From a bacterium (lineage in GTDB: Bacteria; Electryoneota; RPQS01): 64,000 nt of DNA. Each line of letters begins with the position of its first letter. Positions within the stretch are counted from its first letter, which is position 1. A program made the translations under genes and the position numbers. The stretch lies in assembly GCA_016721565.1 (NCBI GenBank), contig JADKHW010000014.1, positions 1 through 64,000 of the forward strand, read 5' to 3'. Positions 54,307-63,215 of the stretch are shown here, in pieces. Below the pieces are notes generated by a model. The model was not told the origin of the DNA. It saw nothing but the letters and a program-made list of their open reading frames with translations, and searched no databases.

Positions 54307-55640
54307 ATCAGCTTGCGCTGGGTTGCGGCGTACTTTAGCTCTTCGCGGAATTGCGGGTGAGCGATTCTGATTAGCGCATGTGCGCGTTCGCGAATGGTCT
54401 TGCCATGCAGATAGGCGACACCGTACTCGGTGCAGACGTAGTGAACGTCGGCGCGGCTTGTGACGACACCTGCGCCCGGCGAGAGCGTCGGGGTGATGCG
54501 CGAAATCGTGCCGCTCTTGGCTGTGGATTCGAGTGCGATAATCGGCTTGCCGCCTTTGCTTCTCGAAGCGCCGCGTACGAAGTCAACCTGTCCGCCGAAT
54601 CCGGAATAGATGCCGTGACCGATTGAGTCCGAGCACACCTGGCCCGTGAGATCGACTTGAATGGCGCTGTTAATCGAAATCATGTTGTCGTTGCGCGCAA
54701 TCACAAACGGATCGTTCGTGTGATCCACCGGACGGAACTCGACCAACGGATTGCTGCGCACGAAGTCATACAGAACTTTCGATCCAAGTACGAAGCTCGC
54801 GATCATCTTGTCCAGATGGAGCGTCTTGGCTTTGCAGTTGATAACGCCTTTGTGTACCAACTCCACCGCGCCATCGGAAAACATCTCGGTGTGCATACCG
54901 AGGTCGCGCTTGTCACCCAAGCTCGCGAGCACGGCATCCGGAATTGCACCGATACCCAATTGCAAGCACGCGCCGTTCGGAACCAACTCAGCACAGAACA
55001 GACCGATCAGCTTTTCAGCGTCGCTTGGCGCTTTGCGCGGGAGTTCCGGCAGCGGATGGTCGTAGCGAATCAAGGCGCGGAATTCGTCTTTATGCAAGAA
55101 GTTCTCACCATACACCCACGGCATCTGCTCGTTAACCAAACCGATGACGTTCTTGGCATTGCGCGCGGCTTCAAGCGTGCAGGCACAGTCAATACCCAAA
55201 CTGCAGTGGCCGTGCGTTCCGGGCGGGGTAACTTGCACGAGACAGGTGTCCACGTTGAAATCACCACTGCGAATCAGCGCGGGAATTTCGGATAAAAATA
55301 TCGGGGTATAATCTCCACGGCCTTCGTTGACGGCCGCACGAACATTTGCGCCCGTGAACAGCGCGTTGGTACGGAAACTCTTCTCCAGACCCGGTGCGGA
55401 ATAGGGCGCCGTTCCAAAAGTCATGAGATGTGTGACCTCCACACCTTCAAGCTCTTTTGCCCTCATGGCCAGCGCTTCGACCAATAACTGCGGAACTGCC
55501 AAACCTGAACCAACGAATACTCTGTCACCCGACGCTACACAACGTAATGCATCTACAGCCTCGGCCAGAATTTCGGGGGCGATTCTGGTTGGCTTACTAT
55601 GTGCGAACTCATTTACTGCTTTATCCTTGTTTTTTGTCAC
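54303..55640 (-). CDS. Acetyl-CoA hydrolase/transferase family protein (4-hydroxybutyrate CoA-transferase-like)
   Basis: 445 residues, intact. Key elements: GDRVFVGSGLAVPQLLVEAL, PIFLSEIPALIRSGDFNVDT, CLVQVTPPGTHGHCSLGIDC, QLGIGAIPDAVLASLGDKRD, the catalytic-Glu segment LGMHTEMFSDGAVELVHKGV, ARNDNMISINSAIQVDLTGQ, and YSGFGGQVDFVRGASRSKGG. This is the ACH1/Cat1 family; short members transfer CoA between acids such as 4-hydroxybutyrate, acetate and butyrate. The substrate cannot be fixed. Cytoplasmic. Start ATG 55640. Divergent from the universal stress protein gene. Confidence 0.9.
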   Translation of the reverse strand: MTKNKDKAVNEFAHSKPTRIAPEILAEAVDALRCVASGDRVFVGSGLAVPQLLVEALAMRAKELEGVEVTHLMTFGTAPYSAPGLEKSFRTNALFTGANVRAAVNEGRGDYTPIFLSEIPALIRSGDFNVDTCLVQVTPPGTHGHCSLGIDCACTLEAARNAKNVIGLVNEQMPWVYGENFLHKDEFRALIRYDHPLPELPRKAPSDAEKLIGLFCAELVPNGACLQLGIGAIPDAVLASLGDKRDLGMHTEMFSDGAVELVHKGVINCKAKTLHLDKMIASFVLGSKVLYDFVRSNPLVEFRPVDHTNDPFVIARNDNMISINSAIQVDLTGQVCSDSIGHGIYSGFGGQVDFVRGASRSKGGKPIIALESTAKSGTISRITPTLSPGAGVVTSRADVHYVCTEYGVAYLHGKTIRERAHALIRIAHPQFREELKYAATQRKLI

Positions 55641-55788
55641 CGTAGGAAATTGACAAACTGAGTCAGCTTACCACCACGGGAACTTATTAGTGAACATAGG
55701 CTTGTAACCATTAGAGTGGTTGCAACAACCACTCCATTATACGCAATTGTTCGCATTTTTTCAACGAGTTTTTTTACGGAGGCCCGCC

Positions 55789-56250
55789 ATGCTTAGCTTC
55801 CAAAAAATCCTCTGCCCGATTGACTTCTCTGATCCTTCTTACCGGGCTTTGGCCACTGCCGATGAACTTGCGCGCCGCTACAACGGCGAGCTGCATGTGT
55901 TGCACGTTGTTCCGCCGGTGCCGTTGGTTGAGCTTCCGCCCGGCAGCGGAGCTGTTGCATTTGACGTGAAGCAGTACGAATCCAAGTTGCTTGAGAGCTA
56001 TCGTAAATCGCTCGATAGCGCAATAGAGCTTCATGTCAAGTCTGACGTTCATGTCGAAAAACACATTGATCTCGGAGATCCGGCGCATGAGATTGTTGTC
56101 TTGGCTGAAAAGATTCACGCGGATGTAATCGTGATTGCGACGCACGGCAGAACAGGACTGAAGAGATTCTTGTTCGGATCTGTTGCTGAAGCGGTTGTCA
56201 GACGATCACCGTGCGCGGTGCTGACGATTCCAGTGCATGAGCATAAATAG
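55789..56250 (+). CDS. Universal stress protein (UspA family)
   Basis: 154 residues. Start at ATG 55789, preceded by GGAGG; the longer upstream frame is not protein-like. Fold elements MLSFQKILCPIDFSDPSYRA, LHVLHVVPPVPLVELPPGSG, HEIVVLAEKIHADVIVIATH and the ATP-binding loop GRTGLKRFLFGSVAEAVVRR with the G-2x-G-9x-G(S/T) pattern, then SPCAVLTIPV. The loop implies a nucleotide-binding USP. Cytoplasmic, stress-linked. It is transcribed alone and ended by the hairpin at 56261. Intact. Confidence 0.92.
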   Translation: MLSFQKILCPIDFSDPSYRALATADELARRYNGELHVLHVVPPVPLVELPPGSGAVAFDVKQYESKLLESYRKSLDSAIELHVKSDVHVEKHIDLGDPAHEIVVLAEKIHADVIVIATHGRTGLKRFLFGSVAEAVVRRSPCAVLTIPVHEHK

Positions 56251-56260
56251 AATGAAAATA

Positions 56261-56286
56261 GAAAGCCCCTCGATTGAGGGGCTTTC
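56261..56286. terminator. Bidirectional terminator between usp and surA-like genes
   Basis: 11-bp perfect stem GAAAGCCCCTC / GAGGGGCTTTC, GATT loop, followed by a weak T-tract; it separates convergent genes. Confidence 0.85.
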
Positions 56287-56311
56287 AAATTCAAAACATT
56301 TCGATTTTGAC

Positions 56312-57583
56312 TTAACTCTTGCGCTCGACGTAGGTTTCTTTGGAGATCTTCTCTATCCACTTTTTGAATTCTTCGTCTTGCTTTTTGGCGAGAGCCATTT
56401 GCTCGATGCGGCTGAAGTCTTCGTTTAGAGTGATCGCACGGGAGAAAACGCGGTCGGTGATTTTTAGAATATGAACACCAAAGATGGTGCGGAAGGGATC
56501 GGAGAATTCGCCCTTTTGTTTGCTTTCAATGGGCTTCTTAAACTCATCGGGCAACTCTTCGGGGCTGAACCAACCTAAATCGCCGCCGTTGGATGCGGTC
56601 TTGGTGTCTGTTGAAAGATTCAAAGCGAGTTCGGCAAAGTCGTCGCCGTTGCGCAATCGGACCACGAGCGATTCGGCATCCGCCAGCGTTTGCGCTTCGT
56701 CAGCTGCGGCGGGTGTGACTTTGAAGAGAATGTGATCGCTGTTGATCTTTTCACCCGTGCGCTCGTTTAAGCGAATCAAATGCACGCCGAATTGCGAAAC
56801 GGTGGGCTTGCTGAGTTGACCGGGTTCGAGAGCGTAGGCTGCGGCTTCGTATTCGGCCACGAGATCGCCGCGATTGGTGATACCGAGTTTTCCGCCGCTG
56901 GCGGCGGAGCCTGTGTCATCGGAGTAGCGCGACGCGTATTCTTCAAATGTCATCTTGCCCGATTCGATGATCTGCTTTGCGGAATCGGCGCGCGCGATGG
57001 CGGCTTCGATTGAAGCATCCGAGACGTGGTCTTGCAAGAGAATGTGGGCAAGTCTAATGGCATCGCGTAACGGCGGGACGCTGTCCTTAATGGATTCCCA
57101 AAAATCGACGACTTCGTTGCGCGTGACGCGAATCGACGCAAGATGCTGACGGCGAATGCGCTCGATTAACAAGGTCTCTTCGACAAGCGGACGAAACTGC
57201 CGTTTGATTTTGGGCAGTGGCATCGCGTAGTAGGCTTCGAGCTTCTCTTGACCGCCGACCTGTTCAATCAGGTTCTTGATGCGGTTGTCGAGTTCGCGAT
57301 CCACTTCTTTTTGCGTGATCGTGACGGAGTCCGTGCGTGCGCGCGTGAGCAAGAGTTTCTGCGCAATCAAGTCATCGAGGACTTGACTGCTCAGTTTTGT
57401 CAACTGTGCTTCAGACAGCGAATCGAGCGATCCGCGCGCGCCCATCGAGTATTGCATGTACTGCAAGACTTCGGATTCGAGAATGATTTCGTCATCCACC
57501 ACCGCGACCACGCGATCAATCACCTCTTCTGCGTTGGCAAACATCACGCATGCCAAAATTCCCGCCACCAACAATCTTATCAT
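56312..57583 (-). CDS. SurA-like periplasmic peptidyl-prolyl isomerase/chaperone with two parvulin domains
   Basis: 423 residues, intact. Signal peptide (MIRLLVAGILACVMFANA), then the SurA N-terminal segment (EEVIDRVVAVVDDEIILESE, LDDLIAQKLLLTRARTDSVT). Parvulin 1: IRLAHILLQDHVSDASIEAA, RYSDDTGSAASGGKLGITNR, LSKPTVSQFGVHLIRLNERT. Parvulin 2: NSDHILFKVTPAAADEAQTL, LSTDTKTASNGGDLGWFSPE, FRTIFGVHILKITDRVFS. These resemble SurA, which guides outer-membrane beta-barrel proteins across the periplasm. It overlaps the upstream lipoprotein gene by 4 bases (ATGA), showing tight operon organisation. Confidence 0.9.
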   Translation of the reverse strand: MIRLLVAGILACVMFANAEEVIDRVVAVVDDEIILESEVLQYMQYSMGARGSLDSLSEAQLTKLSSQVLDDLIAQKLLLTRARTDSVTITQKEVDRELDNRIKNLIEQVGGQEKLEAYYAMPLPKIKRQFRPLVEETLLIERIRRQHLASIRVTRNEVVDFWESIKDSVPPLRDAIRLAHILLQDHVSDASIEAAIARADSAKQIIESGKMTFEEYASRYSDDTGSAASGGKLGITNRGDLVAEYEAAAYALEPGQLSKPTVSQFGVHLIRLNERTGEKINSDHILFKVTPAAADEAQTLADAESLVVRLRNGDDFAELALNLSTDTKTASNGGDLGWFSPEELPDEFKKPIESKQKGEFSDPFRTIFGVHILKITDRVFSRAITLNEDFSRIEQMALAKKQDEEFKKWIEKISKETYVERKS

Positions 57584-58374
57584 TTCGCTTCACCCATTAT
57601 CTTTGGCTGGTAGCGGTTGCGCAAATCGCTTTCCCACCGCTCCTGTCTTCTTTGACTCTGTTCGGTTAAGAGTCGTTCCCGGATTTCGCCGCGCACGGCT
57701 TCAAGGCCGAGCTGTGAGCCTTCCGGATAAACTTCATGCAATCTGATTAAACGATAGCCTTCAGCGAACGGCACCACCGGTGTCAGACCACCGGGCTGCA
57801 CCGAGCGTACACCTGCGAGCACCGGCGGATCGAGATCACTTGCGGCGGCGAGCCACTTGCCTTCCCAAATCACAAATCCTGATTTCAGTTTTGATGTGTC
57901 GGCACGTTCAAGTGCGCGACGAAAGGCCTTTAACGAGTCTTCCGATTCGCAATAGAAGCCTTCGATCAAATAGCTGTCCGAGGGCCGCTTGAACTCGGTT
58001 TGATGTACATTATAGTATTCCGTAACCAGCGAGTCTGTGATTACGGGAACGGGTTGACGCGAGAGCAACACCGCGCGGTAGAACTGTGCGACGATTTCAC
58101 GTTCCTTGCGAACCAAGGCCGGATCATTGCGCAGATTGGATGATGCAACTTCTTGCTCGAGCATCGCAAGATCAACCCATTCGGCAAGAATCGGGAAGCT
58201 CTGCTCCTTCGTTAAGCTATCGAACGCAATGCCCGTCTGCTTGCGGAACTCTTCGCGCGTGAGCTTGCGGTCGCCGACTTCGGCGATTACATCTTCCTGC
58301 TTCGTCTTGCTGCATCCGCTGATTAACGCGAATGCGCAAATCAGCAGCAACCACTTATTGATCACGTGTCGCAC
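57580..58374 (-). CDS. PpiC/SurA-type lipoprotein
   Basis: 264 residues. Lipoprotein signal (LLLICAFALISGC; Cys in the lipobox LISGC), then SKTKQEDVIAEVGDRKLTRE, a SurA-like N-terminal helical region (EFRKQTGIAFDSLTKEQSFP, LAEWVDLAMLEQEVASSNLR), and a reduced parvulin-like region (SYLIEGFYCESEDSLKAFRR, GLTPVVPFAEGYRLIRLHEV). The catalytic-domain elements are degraded, so it may be a chaperone only. It overlaps both neighbours (by 20 bases upstream, 4 downstream). An envelope folding role is inferred from the operon. Confidence 0.82.
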   Translation of the reverse strand: MRHVINKWLLLICAFALISGCSKTKQEDVIAEVGDRKLTREEFRKQTGIAFDSLTKEQSFPILAEWVDLAMLEQEVASSNLRNDPALVRKEREIVAQFYRAVLLSRQPVPVITDSLVTEYYNVHQTEFKRPSDSYLIEGFYCESEDSLKAFRRALERADTSKLKSGFVIWEGKWLAAASDLDPPVLAGVRSVQPGGLTPVVPFAEGYRLIRLHEVYPEGSQLGLEAVRGEIRERLLTEQSQRRQERWESDLRNRYQPKIMGEAK

Positions 58375-60094
58375 GTTCCTGACGTTCGGGCGGCAGCGGC
58401 CACATGGTCGAGAGCTTCTCTTCGTTAATTGTCAGCGGGTAGCGCGCCAGCAACATCTTCTCAAGGTCTTCTTGCAGTTGCTTCGTGCGCACGACACGAT
58501 TTTCGCGGCGCGCGTCACCCTTCGCTTCTTCCCATGACTTTGTGCGCGACGGATAGGAATCCAGCAATTGCAGAACTGAGTAGTTCTTGCCAACCTTGAT
58601 GATGTCGGAAATGTCGCCCTTGTTCTTCAATTGGAAGGCGGATTTGCCGATGACACCAAAACGCTTTTCTTCAAACGGGCCGACGCGGCCGCTGTCGCGC
58701 TTCGTGGATTCTTTTTCGTTGAACTGCCAGGCGAGCTTCGCAAAGTTCTCACCCTTCTTGGCGCGGTCCAGCACACGCACAGCCTTGCTACTGTCGTCCT
58801 TGATGAAGATTTCGCGAATCGTGCGGGTTTCGGGCTGAATGAAATCCTGCAAATGCTGTTCGTAGTAGCCCTTGTCGGCGTCTTCGCTGCCTTCGAGCTT
58901 CTCGGTGATTTCAACTTTTTCGACCAAACGCATGATGGCCGACTTGCGCTGCTGCACAACTGCGGGATCGTCCATTGCCTTCTTCAGGAAACCTTCTTTG
59001 GCGGCTTTGTCTTCCAAGAACTGCGGTTCGCAGATGGCGTTGCACAAATCTTTGACAGACTGAGGATTCTTCCAATCGACGCGATAGGCATTGCCGCCGA
59101 CTTTCTGAATCATTTCATCAACGGTAATCTTGCCGAGCTTGTGCGTGCCCGCGACTTGCGCTTTCTCTTCAGCGGTAAACATCGGGCCGAGTTCTTTGTT
59201 TAGCGACATCTGCGGATCGAGCAGCTTGGTCGTGAACATCGATAACACGGCGTCATCATATTTAAGATCGTATTCATCGTGTAGCTTGCCGACGTATTCG
59301 CGCGCAACGTTGCCGAGCGTTTGAGCTTCGACTTCACGCAACTGCATCGCGATGTCTTTTTTTGCTTCTTCAAAGGGTTTGCGGCCTTCGACTTGACGAA
59401 CAGAGTCCACCCAAATTAAATGCCAGCCGAACGGTGATTCGACCGGACCGGTCACGGTGCGCGGTTTGGCAGCCCATGCGGCGCGCTGAAATTCATCTAC
59501 CATGCGGCCCCAAGGAAACCAACCGAGATCGCCCGAGTCTGCTTGTGTCGTTGCGTCTTCTGTCAGTTTCAATGCCGCAGTTTTGAAATCGAGACCTTTG
59601 TCGATTGCCGTTTTGATTGAATCAATGCGCGCTTTCAGTCTTGCTTTGTCGGCGTCGGTGGTATCGGTCGCGCTCTTCTTGACGAGAATATGACGCGCGG
59701 AGATTTCCTTGGCCGTGTTGTCATAGAACTCTTTGACCTTCGCGTCGGTCACAACCGAGTTGATGATTTTCTCTTCGTAGAGCACGTCCAATGCGCGGCG
59801 CTTGGCGGCGGATTCGACGTTGACGGCAATTTCGGGATTCTCATCGTACTTGCGCGCCATGCCTTCGAGATACTTGGCTTCTTCAATCGCCATGTCGCGC
59901 GCGATTTTTTTGCGTTCTTCGAGTCCGCGTTGCTTGATGTTCTCTTCCGTGCGGAATTGCGTCATCATCGCTGCGCGGTAATCTTCTTCGGAGATGGTCG
60001 AGCTGCCGACCTTGGCGACGTAGGGGCCGTCCTTTGTGCAGCCGATGACCAAGATAATGGTCAGTAAGCTGAACAGAATTACTGATCGTTGCAT
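58355..60094 (-). CDS. Large PpiC-type peptidyl-prolyl isomerase lipoprotein
   Basis: 579 residues, intact. Lipobox ILVIGC near residue 19 of MQRSVILFSLLTIILVIGC. The N-terminal helical chaperone part (VGSSTISEEDYRAAMMTQFR, EKIINSVVTDAKVKEFYDNT) leads to a parvulin domain (ISARHILVKKSATDTTDADK, LTEDATTQADSGDLGWFPWG, RTVTGPVESPFGWHLIWVDS), then a further SurA-like helical region and a second, diverged PPIase-like part (QPETRTIREIFIKDDSSKAV, RDSGRVGPFEEKRFGVIGKS). First gene of the three-gene isomerase operon; it overlaps the next by 20 bases. Predicted periplasmic outer-membrane protein folding. Confidence 0.88.
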   Translation of the reverse strand: MQRSVILFSLLTIILVIGCTKDGPYVAKVGSSTISEEDYRAAMMTQFRTEENIKQRGLEERKKIARDMAIEEAKYLEGMARKYDENPEIAVNVESAAKRRALDVLYEEKIINSVVTDAKVKEFYDNTAKEISARHILVKKSATDTTDADKARLKARIDSIKTAIDKGLDFKTAALKLTEDATTQADSGDLGWFPWGRMVDEFQRAAWAAKPRTVTGPVESPFGWHLIWVDSVRQVEGRKPFEEAKKDIAMQLREVEAQTLGNVAREYVGKLHDEYDLKYDDAVLSMFTTKLLDPQMSLNKELGPMFTAEEKAQVAGTHKLGKITVDEMIQKVGGNAYRVDWKNPQSVKDLCNAICEPQFLEDKAAKEGFLKKAMDDPAVVQQRKSAIMRLVEKVEITEKLEGSEDADKGYYEQHLQDFIQPETRTIREIFIKDDSSKAVRVLDRAKKGENFAKLAWQFNEKESTKRDSGRVGPFEEKRFGVIGKSAFQLKNKGDISDIIKVGKNYSVLQLLDSYPSRTKSWEEAKGDARRENRVVRTKQLQEDLEKMLLARYPLTINEEKLSTMWPLPPERQERATRDQ

Positions 60095-60108
60095 TGTTTT
60101 CGGTCCGT

Positions 60109-60549
60109 TTATTTTGATTTCAGATCTAAGACAAAGTGATAACTCGTGATGTTCATTCCATGTTTCAGGTAAAAACGGTGGGCATCCCAGCGGCCTGCGT
60201 GCGTGCCGCTGTCGAGATGGACGGCGGCAAGTCCTTGTTCGCGGGCTTGGTTCACAATAAAATTGAACAAATGGTCAGCAAATCCGTGCCCGCGCGCAAC
60301 CTCGGCTGTGACCAAGTCATCAATATACAAAACTTTTGACCAATGTAACATCTCAACGGGCCTGTAGCCTGCCACGGCGGCGGGCTTTCCGGTTGCGTCC
60401 TCTACATATATAAGTACATAGCCGTGAGCCTGCATTTGCCGCTGTGCTTGCTCGACAAACTGCTCCTCAGTGAGATGCGGGCGGAGTTCCTTGATGACCG
60501 GATAGACGTGACGGAGTTGGTCGGAAGTTTTGGCGGTGTGGATGGTCAT
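60109..60549 (-). CDS. GNAT-family N-acetyltransferase
   Basis: 146 residues from ATG 60549 (the longer frame overlaps the upstream gene). GNAT elements: VYPVIKELRPHLTEEQFVEQ, LIYVEDATGKPAAVAGYRPV, a VLYIDDLVTAEVARGHGFAD strand-loop with the acetyl-CoA site (here VARGHGFADHLF), and AVHLDSGTHAGRWDAHRFYL, then KHGMNITSYHFVLDL. The R-x-x-x-x-(H/Y)-RFY-KHGM element is typical of acetyltransferases for small molecules or protein N-termini. It is 4 bases after the stop of the upstream lipoprotein gene and 14 before the PPIase operon. Substrate unknown. Confidence 0.87.
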   Translation of the reverse strand: MTIHTAKTSDQLRHVYPVIKELRPHLTEEQFVEQAQRQMQAHGYVLIYVEDATGKPAAVAGYRPVEMLHWSKVLYIDDLVTAEVARGHGFADHLFNFIVNQAREQGLAAVHLDSGTHAGRWDAHRFYLKHGMNITSYHFVLDLKSK

Positions 60550-60553
60550 GGGG

Positions 60554-61309
60554 TTAGGGCGTGGGAAAGAAGATAAACGAGGTGGAATCAAGAATAAGAA
60601 TTGTTACGTAATTGTCCGGATACTGGCCGCAGTAGGTTTTTGTTTCCCCGTAGATTGTTATTCTGCCTGGTTGTACTTCTTCGGTCGGGTACCAATAGAC
60701 ACTAATAAGAACACCCTCCTCATATCCGTGATATGTGGTGTCTATGAAGCCCGAACTCGCAGAAAACCTTGTCGAATCTGTCGAAGAAGGTAATCCCCAA
60801 TCACCGAATAATTGCGCCCTTATCTCCATTGAGTCGGGCAGCTCTGGCCTGTCATATAAGGTATCTGATATTGGACGTATGTATGAACCGAAAATGCTCT
60901 CGCTGAACTGGAGCGAGACTACAAAGCTTGTTGTATCGTCAAACACAACTACACTTATGAGAATAGGTCCACCAAAACTTTGCGTCTTAACTTCAAGAAA
61001 TGCATCACCGTTGCTATCGGTCTCAAGCAAGGTGTCCGCCGGAACAACAGGCGAGAACCAACCATTCGGCAAGAATTTTACACTAATTCCGCTCAATGGA
61101 TATTCGGAAGTATCTGTCACATGAATTGTGTAATCCGCTTTGGTCCAAAAGTCAGGGCCGCAGTACATGACAGACACAAACTCCGGCCCGGTGATCGTGA
61201 CAACTGTTGGTGGATTTGGAATCGTCTGCTTCGGTGAGTCATTTTCGTCGTCGCAGCTTGTGAGCATGAATGCTACGGTCAATAATAGTATTAATACTCG
61301 ATACAACAT
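60554..61309 (-). CDS. Lipoprotein of unknown function
   Basis: 251 residues. Lipoprotein signal with lipobox FMLTSC (LLLTVAFMLTSCDDENDSPK). The mature part starts TIPNPPTVVTITGPEFVSVM, with Ig-like/transthyretin-like beta elements (YPLSGISVKFLPNGWFSPVV, GDAFLEVKTQSFGGPILISV, GRITIYGETKTYCGQYPDNY). It resembles invasin/Big-domain repeats, where a loop is filled by PxxGxxVxF and TDSNGxAxxxV; probably two such domains. Function unknown. Probably co-transcribed with the acetyltransferase gene downstream. Confidence 0.78.
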   Translation of the reverse strand: MLYRVLILLLTVAFMLTSCDDENDSPKQTIPNPPTVVTITGPEFVSVMYCGPDFWTKADYTIHVTDTSEYPLSGISVKFLPNGWFSPVVPADTLLETDSNGDAFLEVKTQSFGGPILISVVVFDDTTSFVVSLQFSESIFGSYIRPISDTLYDRPELPDSMEIRAQLFGDWGLPSSTDSTRFSASSGFIDTTYHGYEEGVLISVYWYPTEEVQPGRITIYGETKTYCGQYPDNYVTILILDSTSFIFFPTP

Positions 61310-61349
61310 GTTTTCCCTCCAGTTGTATTTTGTTTTTATGAACTCTGAG

Positions 61350-63188
61350 TTACTGTCTGATAATTCTTTTTACCTTGATGATATGCGCACGACGGTCGGT
61401 GACTACCGATGTGATTGTGTATTCGGGGGCGGAGGTTGTGCCGATTAGATAGTAATCATTTGTGTCTTGAACGTACTCGCGGACTTCGTAAAGTGAATCG
61501 TAGTATTCCGGAGTCCAGAACAGGTTTAGCGAATCCTCAACGACTGAAATGGAAACGTCGTGAAGCACGGTGTCGATGATTCCCCATTCTGGGGAGAAAG
61601 CACTGACGTTGCCCGCCATGTCGCGAGCCCGAATGGCGAAACGGTAGCGTTCCGGCGGTAACGGCAGATTTAAGAGACGCCGGTCGGTAGTCGTTTGAAT
61701 CCCAAGGGTGCTATATGACGTGCGCGTGCGAAACGGAGACGACTCAGTGATCTCAGTCGTGTCGTAGAAGATTTCGTATGTGTCAAAGTGCTGGTCGAAG
61801 GCCGGACCTTTCCAGGTCAAGTCAACTGTTGAGTTGTTCACGCGAATGACGCTTTTTATACGTACCTCGTCCGGCGCGGTCGTGTCGGGGATTTCATGCC
61901 ACGTCAAGGCTGAATCAAGTGCGGTGACGAGTGGTGCGTAGTATTCACGGACTAATCTGAAATTCGACAAGTGCGCAGGCGGATTTCCCGGCAACCAGCG
62001 CAAGAAGTCCGTCGGCTGCCAGAGTCTGTCGGGATATTCATCGAGTTCGATGTGGACGAAATTCTCTGTATGTAGAAACGCATCGTGATCTGCGTGACAG
62101 TAGTTGCCTTGTTGATTTTCAGGTGCGCCCAAGAAGTCTGTGATATTTCGAAGCGGAATTGTATCAGCACCAAACCATGAATACGGCGGACTGCTCCACA
62201 GCGAGATGTATTCATCCACTCGTGTTGTGATCATTGTGTCACCGTCGATGCTTCGAATTGGGAACATCGGGAGTGCGTGAATGACGTCTCGATGTTGCCC
62301 TACGTCGCGGATCGGCGGATTTGGATAGTGATCATTATAGAAGCACGTCATCTGCATGTCGCCGAGCGGCACGTGCTCGTTGTGATCGTACGAATGCATC
62401 TGAATTGTGATGAACGGGCTGACCGGCGGCGTGTCCCATACACCTTGCGCGGCTTCGTGCAGCATCTGGAACGGGTGACGGCCGTTGCGGGAGGGATCCG
62501 AAAACGAGAGCGTGTTGTTAAACGTCTGGTGTGTTGAGTCCCACATCACTTCGCGACCAGCTCCGGCAATCATTAGAATGGCGAACTCCGCGCGCACAAA
62601 CAGATCTGCTGCGACGGGTGGGGCCATATAATCATCTTCGGGATGCGGAACTTCTACGATTGCTGTTGCATGACGCGGATTGGGATTGAAGATGAACACG
62701 CCCCAACCTTTGCGAAAGCCGCCGATAACGTCGTTGCCTGCGAGCGTGTCACCGTTTACATCGACAAAGCTTGAGTCCAAACGCTCACGCAGAAGATAGT
62801 AGCCTTCTCGATTTACCGATTCGCGGAGATGAACAAATTCGTAATTCCACTCATTGTCATAGAGCGTGACCATTGAATCAACGGAGTTCCAATTTTTCGC
62901 GATGGCAAAATCAAACGTTTGCCGCCAGTGCGCGAGTGTGGAATCGCCGGCTGGATTATCGTTGATGTAGGTGAATCCACCGAAACCGTTGGTGACGGGA
63001 TCGAGATTCGGTGGGCCGTAGTCGTTGTATTCGTCACGGACGACGCGCTCAGAAACGTGCGAGAGCCAATTGTCGTAGGCGCAATCCGGACAGTCGTCAA
63101 ACAGAAAGTCGTAGAGCGAACCGCGCTCTTCGAGCATTCCGAATGCCGCCAGCGGAAGACAAAACAGTACGACAACCCATTTGCGCAT
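61350..63188 (-). CDS. Large secreted protein, tandem paralogue 1, N-formylglutamate-amidohydrolase-like (tentative)
   Basis: 612 residues, intact. Signal peptide (MRKWVVVLFCLPLAAFG). The central region has VFIFNPNPRHATAIVEVPHP and EDDYMAPPVAADLFVRAEFA, ILMIAGAGREVMWDSTHQ, HPFQMLHEAAQGVWDT, TIQMHSYDHNEHVP and ENFVHIELDEYPDRLW. A PHPEDD acidic/His pair, AGxxR and an MHSxDH element recall the zinc-dependent N-formylglutamate amidohydrolase fold, but no database test was made. The C-terminus has two FN3-like domains (STVDLTWKGPAFDQHFDTYE, DMAGNVSAFSPEWGI) and ends IIKVKRIIRQ, without a sorting domain. Next to a paralogue. Confidence 0.78.
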   Translation of the reverse strand: MRKWVVVLFCLPLAAFGMLEERGSLYDFLFDDCPDCAYDNWLSHVSERVVRDEYNDYGPPNLDPVTNGFGGFTYINDNPAGDSTLAHWRQTFDFAIAKNWNSVDSMVTLYDNEWNYEFVHLRESVNREGYYLLRERLDSSFVDVNGDTLAGNDVIGGFRKGWGVFIFNPNPRHATAIVEVPHPEDDYMAPPVAADLFVRAEFAILMIAGAGREVMWDSTHQTFNNTLSFSDPSRNGRHPFQMLHEAAQGVWDTPPVSPFITIQMHSYDHNEHVPLGDMQMTCFYNDHYPNPPIRDVGQHRDVIHALPMFPIRSIDGDTMITTRVDEYISLWSSPPYSWFGADTIPLRNITDFLGAPENQQGNYCHADHDAFLHTENFVHIELDEYPDRLWQPTDFLRWLPGNPPAHLSNFRLVREYYAPLVTALDSALTWHEIPDTTAPDEVRIKSVIRVNNSTVDLTWKGPAFDQHFDTYEIFYDTTEITESSPFRTRTSYSTLGIQTTTDRRLLNLPLPPERYRFAIRARDMAGNVSAFSPEWGIIDTVLHDVSISVVEDSLNLFWTPEYYDSLYEVREYVQDTNDYYLIGTTSAPEYTITSVVTDRRAHIIKVKRIIRQ

Positions 63189-63215
63189 GGGCAGGCTTCT
63201 CTCCGATTGTGAAAA

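Noticed and set aside
54657..55295. 212-residue plus-strand frame
   Set aside because: It is antisense to the intact CoA-transferase-like gene, with no known motif.
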